NCBI GenBank assembly: GCA_902475285.1
Contig: CABRZA010000079.1
Location: forward strand, 1 to 11,013
Length of the DNA: 11,013 bases
Direction of reading: 5' to 3'
Origin: an uncultured Porphyromonadaceae bacterium
Lineage (GTDB): Bacteria; Bacteroidota; Bacteroidia; Bacteroidales; Muribaculaceae
The position numbers were made by a program, and so were the translations under genes. Below are positions 6,529 to 11,013 of this stretch, in pieces; the stretch's first letter is position 1; each line of letters starts with the position of its first letter. Under the pieces are notes generated by a model. It worked only from the letters and a program-made list of their open reading frames with translations, had not been told where the DNA came from and made no database searches.

Positions 6529-7742
6529 CCAAAAAAGAAAGTATCGACCACCTTCAGGTGTGTCTGTTGAGCGACGAAGAGCAGGGCCGGCGCCTTGCCC
6601 GCGTGTATGCCGGGATGCGCGCGGCCGGTATTGGTGCGGCTCTTGTGCGCGACAACGCCAACCTCTACTATCTCACGGGGCGCGTGTTCCGCGGATATGT
6701 ATATCTCGAACCCGACGCCGAGCCCGAGTACTTCGTGCGCCGCCCCACCACCTTGCGCTGCCGCCGCGAGGGGCAGCTGCACTTCATACGCAAGCCCGAA
6801 GAAATAGCCGACATCCTGGGCACCACAGGCCGCGGAGTGCGAGCCGACGTGGCGCTGGAGCTCGACGCCCTGAGCTACTGCGAGGCCGTGCGACTGGCCA
6901 AGGCCTTCGGGGGTGCCGCTCCGACGGGCGACCTTTCGCCCGTGCTACGGCGCGCGCGTGCCGTAAAGACAGCCCAAGAGCAGGCCATGCTGCGCCTGTC
7001 GGGCGAGCGTCAGAGCCTCGTTTACGAGCGCATACCTCACCTCTACCGCGAGGGCATGACCGACATAGAGTTCCAGATAGAAATCGAGCGAGCCTCGCGT
7101 CTGGGGGGCTGCCTGGGGCAGTTCCGTGTGGCCGGGGGAGAGATGGAGCTCTTCATGGGCAACGTCCTCACGGGCGAGAACGGCGACACACCGTCGCCCT
7201 ACGACTTTGCCATGGGTGGCGCGGGGCTCGACCCGTCGCTGCCGGTGGGTGCCGACGGGACGGTAATCAAGCCCGGGCAGCCGGTGATGGTTGACGTGAA
7301 CGGCAACTACACCGGTTATATGACCGACATGACGCGCATATACTACACCGACAGCCTCGCCGACGAGGCGCGTCGTGCGTGCGCCCTGTCGGCCGACATA
7401 TGCCGCGAGCTTGCCTCGATGATGCGCCCCGGCACGGAGGCCAAGGCCCTCTACGAGCGTGCCGTGGCCATGGCTAAGGAAGGCGGCCTCGGCCATTGCT
7501 TCATGGGGCACGCCAGCCAGGCCGGTTTCGTGGGGCACGGCGTGGGCATAGAAATCAACGAGCTGCCCGTGATAGCCCCGCGCTCGCGCGACATAATCGA
7601 GGCCGGCAACGTTGTGGCCCTCGAACCCAAATTTGTCATCCCCGGCATAGGCGCCGTGGGCATTGAGAACACCTATATAGCGGGCTCCGACGGTGGCGAG
7701 TGTATCACCAATGTCGCCGAGACGCCCATAGAACTCGACTGA
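6525..7742 (+). CDS. M24 family metallopeptidase (Xaa-Pro aminopeptidase-like)
   Basis: A 405-residue M24 (pita-bread fold) protein. The N-terminal creatinase-like domain covers roughly residues 15-145. The C-terminal catalytic domain carries the five expected metal ligands: Asp257 in VMVDVNG, Asp268 in GYMTDMTR, His338 in FVGHGVG, Glu367 in VALEPKF and Glu381 in GIENTYI. A dinuclear metal centre is therefore intact and peptidase activity is plausible, with removal of an N-terminal residue before proline as the family's common reaction. Some M24 proteins are instead non-peptidase binders, but those often lose ligands. There is no signal peptide, so it is cytoplasmic. The start overlaps the HAD gene by 4 bp, and the stop TGA shares its A with the next ATG (TGATG). 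Exact substrate preference is unknown. Confidence 0.9.
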   Translation: MTKKESIDHLQVCLLSDEEQGRRLARVYAGMRAAGIGAALVRDNANLYYLTGRVFRGYVYLEPDAEPEYFVRRPTTLRCRREGQLHFIRKPEEIADILGTTGRGVRADVALELDALSYCEAVRLAKAFGGAAPTGDLSPVLRRARAVKTAQEQAMLRLSGERQSLVYERIPHLYREGMTDIEFQIEIERASRLGGCLGQFRVAGGEMELFMGNVLTGENGDTPSPYDFAMGGAGLDPSLPVGADGTVIKPGQPVMVDVNGNYTGYMTDMTRIYYTDSLADEARRACALSADICRELASMMRPGTEAKALYERAVAMAKEGGLGHCFMGHASQAGFVGHGVGIEINELPVIAPRSRDIIEAGNVVALEPKFVIPGIGAVGIENTYIAGSDGGECITNVAETPIELD

Positions 7743-9181
7743 TGAATCTTAAAGACAAACTGCGCCGGAAGGTTTTCCACACCGTAGGCGAGGCGGCCGA
7801 CGAGCTCGGACGCCCTTGCTATGTGGTGGGAGGCTATGTGCGCGACCTTATCATAGGGCGCCCGTCGAAGGACATCGACTTCGTCACTGTCGGCTCGGGC
7901 ATAGAGCTTGCCGAGGCCGTGGCGCGCCGACTGGGCAAGGGCGCCCGTCTTGCCGTGTTCAAGACCTACGGCACGGCCCAGCTGCACAGCGGGCCCACGG
8001 AGCTTGAATTTGTGGGTGCCCGCAAGGAGTCGTACCGCAGCGACTCGCGCAACCCCATAGTGGAGGACGGCACCCTCGACGACGACCTTGCGCGCCGCGA
8101 CTTCACCATCAACGCCATGGCTGTGAGCGTCAACGCCGGCAGCTACGGCGAGCTTATCGACAAGTACAACGGCCTTGCCGACATTGAAGCGGGCATCATC
8201 CGCACTCCGTGCGACCCCGACGTGACCTTCTCCGACGACCCCCTGCGCATGCTGCGCGCCATCCGCTTCGCCACGCAGCTGCAGTTTGAAATCGAGCCGG
8301 TGACTTTCGCCGCCATACGGCGCAACGCCCCGCGCATAGAAATCATCACCAAGGAACGCATCAAGGACGAACTCTTCAAGATTATGGCGTCGCCGCGGCC
8401 GTCGATAGGGTGGAAGCTGCTGCTCGACAGCGGTCTTCTGGCCATCATCCTGCCCGAGCTGGCGCGAATGAAGGGCGTTGAGGTTGTGAAGGGCCGTGCG
8501 CACAAGGACAACTTCACCCACACCATGCTCGTTCTCGACAGCGTGGCCGAGGCGTCGGACAACATATATCTCCGCTGGGCGGCGCTTCTGCACGACATAG
8601 GCAAGCCCGTGACGAAGCATTTCGACTCCGACCGCGGCTGGACTTTCCACAACCACAACTACGTGGGGTCGAAGATGGTGAAGAGCATCTTCCGGCGCAT
8701 GAAGTTTCCGCTGGGCGCCGAGATGAGCTATGTGGCGAAGCTGGTGGAGCTGCACATGCGCCCCATAGCGCTCGTCGAGGACGAGGTGACCGACAGTGCC
8801 GTGCGCCGTCTGGCCAACTATGCCGAGGACGACCTTGCCGACCTTATGATTCTTGCACGCGCCGACATAACGAGCAAGGACGAGGCGCGGAAGGCGCGCT
8901 ACCTGGCCAACTTCGACCTCGTGGAGGAGAAGTTCCGCGAGACCGACGCCAAGGACCGGGAGCGCAACCGCAAGAACCCTGTGGACGGCTGCGAGATAAT
9001 GGCGCTTTTCGGGCTTCCGCAAGGGCCGGAGGTGGGTTATTTCGCCAAGAACCTCAAGCAGGCCATCAAGGATTGCGAAATCGAGGACACACGGCGCGCG
9101 GCTTTCGAATATCTTCTGAAACTGGCCCGAGAGCGGGGCATAGAGCCTCTCTACGACCCACTGGCCGCAGCCGACGAATAG
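7742..9181 (+). CDS. cca: CCA-adding tRNA nucleotidyltransferase with HD domain
   Basis: A 479-residue class II polynucleotide adenylyltransferase-type enzyme, which builds or repairs the 3' CCA end of tRNAs. The head domain has VVGGYVRD (28-35) followed by the DID metal motif (Asp44, Asp46). RRDFTINAM is at 118-126, and the nucleotide-recognition region with DDPLRMLRAIRFA is at 165-177. An HD domain follows, with ALLHDIGKP around His284-Asp285 and FHNHNYVG at 302-309. HD-bearing CCA enzymes are known, and the HD part can give phosphatase/phosphodiesterase activity. Strictly CCA- versus A-adding action cannot be separated by eye, but one complete gene of this type is normally the CCA enzyme. 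A longer in-frame reading from 7700 exists. The ATG at 7742 is preferred because it joins the preceding stop as TGATG and gives a typical N-terminus. Confidence 0.93.
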   Translation: MNLKDKLRRKVFHTVGEAADELGRPCYVVGGYVRDLIIGRPSKDIDFVTVGSGIELAEAVARRLGKGARLAVFKTYGTAQLHSGPTELEFVGARKESYRSDSRNPIVEDGTLDDDLARRDFTINAMAVSVNAGSYGELIDKYNGLADIEAGIIRTPCDPDVTFSDDPLRMLRAIRFATQLQFEIEPVTFAAIRRNAPRIEIITKERIKDELFKIMASPRPSIGWKLLLDSGLLAIILPELARMKGVEVVKGRAHKDNFTHTMLVLDSVAEASDNIYLRWAALLHDIGKPVTKHFDSDRGWTFHNHNYVGSKMVKSIFRRMKFPLGAEMSYVAKLVELHMRPIALVEDEVTDSAVRRLANYAEDDLADLMILARADITSKDEARKARYLANFDLVEEKFRETDAKDRERNRKNPVDGCEIMALFGLPQGPEVGYFAKNLKQAIKDCEIEDTRRAAFEYLLKLARERGIEPLYDPLAAADE

Positions 9182-10651
9182 ATGGATGCCGCCGCTTTCG
9201 CCCAAAGCCTGAGGGACAACCTTCCGTATGCTCCCAACGCGCAGCAGACGGCGCTTATCGACGTTCTGGCGCGCTTCTGCACCGTGCCCGTCGACGGGCA
9301 GGAGCGGGCGTTCATTCTCAACGGTTACGCCGGCACGGGCAAGACTTCGCTTACGGGTGCGCTTGTGAAGGTGCTTCGCGACGCAAAGCGTCCGTTCATG
9401 CTTCTCGCACCTACGGGTCGTGCGGCGAAGGTGCTGAGCACCAACGCGGGAGGGCTGAAAGCGTATACCATCCACCGCAAAATCTACCGTCACGACCCCT
9501 TCGGTGGCGCGGGGTGGCAGCGCGGCGAGCATACACCGGCCGACAATAAGTTGCAGAACGCCGTCTTCATCGTCGACGAGGCGTCGATGATAGCCGCCGC
9601 CGACGAGCGCGGCGAGAATTTGCTCGAAGACCTTCTGGCCTACGTGTTCGGCAATCCGGGCAACAGTCTGATACTCATAGGCGATACGGCGCAGCTTCCT
9701 CCTGTGGGCTCCGACCGCTCGCCGGCGATGAACCCCGACGTGCTGCGGCGCTACGGCATAAAGGTGACGCATGCCGTGCTTACGGAGACGGCGCGTCAGA
9801 GCGCCGACTCGGGGATACTTTTCAACGCCACGCGTCTGCGGCGCATCATGGCCAAAATCAAGGCTTTGCCCGAGGGCTCGCTTCTGCCTGTGCCCAAGCT
9901 TCGCGAGCGGGGCTTCGACGACGTGGCGGCGGTGGAGGGCACGGACCTTCCGGAGGCCATCTACGACGCATATTCGGAGGGCATCAACGACACCATCCTG
10001 ATAACGCGGAGCAACCGCCGTGCGGCTGAGTACAACGCGGCCATACGCAGCCAGGTGCTCTACCGCGAGAGCGAGATTGAGGTTGACGACATGCTGATAG
10101 TGTCGCGCAACCATTATTTCCAGAAGAAGGTGGAGGGGCTGGACTTCGTGGCCAACGGCGACATTGTGACTGTGGTGAAGATCTACGGCATCGAGGCGAT
10201 GCACGGGTTGCGCTTTGCCGACATCCGTGTGGCGGCGCCGGCTGCCGACGGCGAGGGGGAGGATGTGGAGTTCGACTGCAAGATTATTCTCGATACGCTG
10301 AACAGCGCGGAGGCGTCGCTTTCGCAGGAGAGCTGGAACACGTTGTATTACAGCCTTATGGCTGGCGACGGGCCTTACGGCGCGATTCCTGCGGACCGCC
10401 GTCCGGGGGCATTGCGGAGCGACCCGTACTGGAACGCGGTGCATGTGAAGTATGCCTATGCCATCACCTGCCACAAGGCGCAGGGCGGCCAGTGGAACAA
10501 TGTTTTTGTGGACCTGAGTTACATTCCCGAGGACGCTCTTGGGCAGAATCTCTACCGTTGGCTTTATACGGCGGTGACGCGCGCGCGGCGCAAGCTCTAT
10601 CTCATCGAGCCGCCGGAAGCTCTGATGAGCGGCGGCCGCAAGGAGGAGTAG
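9182..10651 (+). CDS. RecD/Dda-like SF1 DNA helicase (AAA family ATPase)
   Basis: A 489-residue superfamily 1B helicase. Walker A is GYAGTGKT (48-55) and Walker B is VFIVDEASM (128-136, with Asp132-Glu133). Motif III is GDTAQLPPV (167-175). The C-terminal UvrD-like domain carries AYAITCHKAQGGQW (425-438) and LYTAVTRARRKLYLI (461-475), supplying motifs V and VI and the arginine finger. APTGRAAKVL near residues 76-85 matches motif Ia. It is much shorter than RecD2 (about 700-800 residues) and lacks that protein's N-terminal HhH region, so it is closer in architecture to phage T4 Dda. An inserted stretch of about 290-420 within the second RecA fold should hold accessory beta elements. It directly abuts cca with no spacer. 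A role in replication or repair is inferred from the family. Confidence 0.88.
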   Translation: MDAAAFAQSLRDNLPYAPNAQQTALIDVLARFCTVPVDGQERAFILNGYAGTGKTSLTGALVKVLRDAKRPFMLLAPTGRAAKVLSTNAGGLKAYTIHRKIYRHDPFGGAGWQRGEHTPADNKLQNAVFIVDEASMIAAADERGENLLEDLLAYVFGNPGNSLILIGDTAQLPPVGSDRSPAMNPDVLRRYGIKVTHAVLTETARQSADSGILFNATRLRRIMAKIKALPEGSLLPVPKLRERGFDDVAAVEGTDLPEAIYDAYSEGINDTILITRSNRRAAEYNAAIRSQVLYRESEIEVDDMLIVSRNHYFQKKVEGLDFVANGDIVTVVKIYGIEAMHGLRFADIRVAAPAADGEGEDVEFDCKIILDTLNSAEASLSQESWNTLYYSLMAGDGPYGAIPADRRPGALRSDPYWNAVHVKYAYAITCHKAQGGQWNNVFVDLSYIPEDALGQNLYRWLYTAVTRARRKLYLIEPPEALMSGGRKEE

Positions 10652-10676
10652 TTGTGCGAGGGGCCGGCGGTGGCTG

Positions 10677-10702
10677 GCGCCGATGTTGGCGCGGCGGTTT
10701 TT
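10677..10702 (+). terminator. Weak candidate terminator after the helicase gene
   Basis: GCGCC (10677-10681) and GGCGC (10688-10692) form a 5-bp GC stem with the 6-base loop GATGTT. Five bases later comes TTTTT (10698-10702). It is 26 bp past the helicase stop, a sensible place for the end of the operon. The gap between stem and T-run is longer than ideal, so strength is doubtful. Confidence 0.35.
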
Positions 10703-10777
10703 GCGGGGGTGCTTTTGGGAGAAAGATTTCATTTTGCTTTTTTTGATGCAAAATTACGGCGGCGGGGAGGAGATTAT

Positions 10778-10810
10778 CCCCGATTTTTTCCCAATGGGAA
10801 AAAGTAGGGG
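10778..10810. other. Long imperfect inverted repeat, possible second terminator
   Basis: TTTTTCCC (10785-10792) pairs exactly with GGGAAAAA (10796-10803) around the loop AAT. After a short mismatch on each side, CCCC (10778-10781) pairs with GGGG (10807-10810). The stem is strong and nearly symmetric, but neither strand has a T-run after it. It may be a bidirectional transcription stop, an mRNA 3'-end stabiliser, or a protein site. Confidence 0.45.
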
Positions 10811-10870
10811 TAAAATGGGGGTTTTTAACTTATGTGAATTGAATTTTTAACATAAAAGTTGGATTAGCTC

Positions 10871-11013
10871 GCACGGAGGGCACGGAGACGGAGGCCCACC
10901 ACATTCGGGAAAATATCACACAGAGGCACAGAGATCACAGAGGGGCTCGCGCTTAGCGCGCGAGCGGGATTTTATTTGGATAGAAAAATCACGCAGAGGC
11001 GCAGAGGGCGCAG
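10871..11013. repeat. Three blocks of CACAGAGG-type 9-bp repeats
   Basis: Block 1 (10871-10894) reads GCACGGAGG, GCACGGAGA, CGGAGG. Block 2 (10918-10944) reads ACACAGAGG, CACAGAGAT, CACAGAGGG. Block 3 (10991-11013, cut by the window edge) reads ACGCAGAGG, CGCAGAGGG, CGCAG. The period is 9 bp in each block, and blocks start 47 and 73 bp apart. Units share a core like CACRGAGG. Such degenerate intergenic repeats occur in many bacteria, and I recall similar ones in Bacteroidota. Interval 10652-11013 contains no gene that I can support; it holds these repeats and the hairpins listed separately. Confidence 0.75.
10945..10965 (+). terminator. GC-rich hairpin between repeat blocks, terminator-like
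   Basis: GCTCGCGC (10945-10952) and GCGCGAGC (10958-10965) are exact reverse complements with the loop TTAGC. GGGATTTTATTT follows, giving a T-rich but interrupted tail. It sits between CACAGAGG blocks 2 and 3 and directly abuts block 2. It could be a transcription terminator for the operon to the left, or part of the repeat element itself. Confidence 0.45.

Noticed and set aside
7700..7741. A 14-residue N-terminal extension of the CCA enzyme
   Set aside because: It would overlap the end of the M24 gene by more than 40 bp. The ATG at 7742 gives a TGATG junction and a normal family N-terminus.
7673..10732. A 1019-codon open frame on the minus strand, antisense to cca and the helicase
   Set aside because: It lies opposite two genes with full catalytic motifs. 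GC-rich codon use leaves few stops in that antisense phase. The translation is His/Arg/Val-rich without recognisable domains.

Overview
The window looks like chromosomal core DNA from a GC-rich member of the Bacteroidota, most likely Bacteroidales. Four things point there: the small coiled-coil gene plus zapA, a PSP1/RicT gene directly followed by gldH, an upstream signal matching the Bacteroidota promoter (TTTG, 20 bp, TAnnTTTG), and almost no Shine-Dalgarno sequences. A Muribaculaceae-like gut lineage would fit, but the family is a guess.

Layout. Positions 1-245 are non-coding and carry repeated copies of a 12-bp palindrome, GCAATATATTGC or a close variant. Positions 246-1217 (minus strand) encode an alpha/beta hydrolase. 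A 123-bp divergent intergenic region separates it from the plus-strand genes, and holds a consensus promoter for the rightward genes and a partial one for the hydrolase. Next come a 99-aa coiled-coil protein and ZapA (1341-1957), both probably cell-division factors. A 219-bp gap (1958-2176) may hold a structured RNA. A tight run then follows: RNase Y (2177-3718), RicT/PSP1 (3724-5352) and the lipoprotein GldH (5356-5841). After 51 bp, four more genes are packed with 4-bp, 1-bp and 0-bp junctions: a HAD phosphatase, an M24 aminopeptidase-like protein, the CCA-adding tRNA nucleotidyltransferase and a small RecD/Dda-like helicase (5893-10651). The last 362 bp are non-coding, with hairpins and three blocks of a 9-bp-period CACAGAGG-type repeat that runs off the right edge.

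How the genes may work together. RNase Y is a membrane-anchored endoribonuclease that starts mRNA decay. RicT is an Fe-S protein that, in Bacillus, belongs to the complex that directs RNase Y. Their 5-bp spacing here suggests a Bacteroidota version of that partnership, with RicT carrying a long, basic, repeat-rich tail that has no counterpart in the short Bacillus protein. The downstream genes are housekeeping functions in tRNA maturation, peptide turnover, phosphate-ester hydrolysis and DNA unwinding. I see no phage, transposon, CRISPR or defence operon. The least explained parts are the two non-coding edges, the gap after zapA and the RicT tail.
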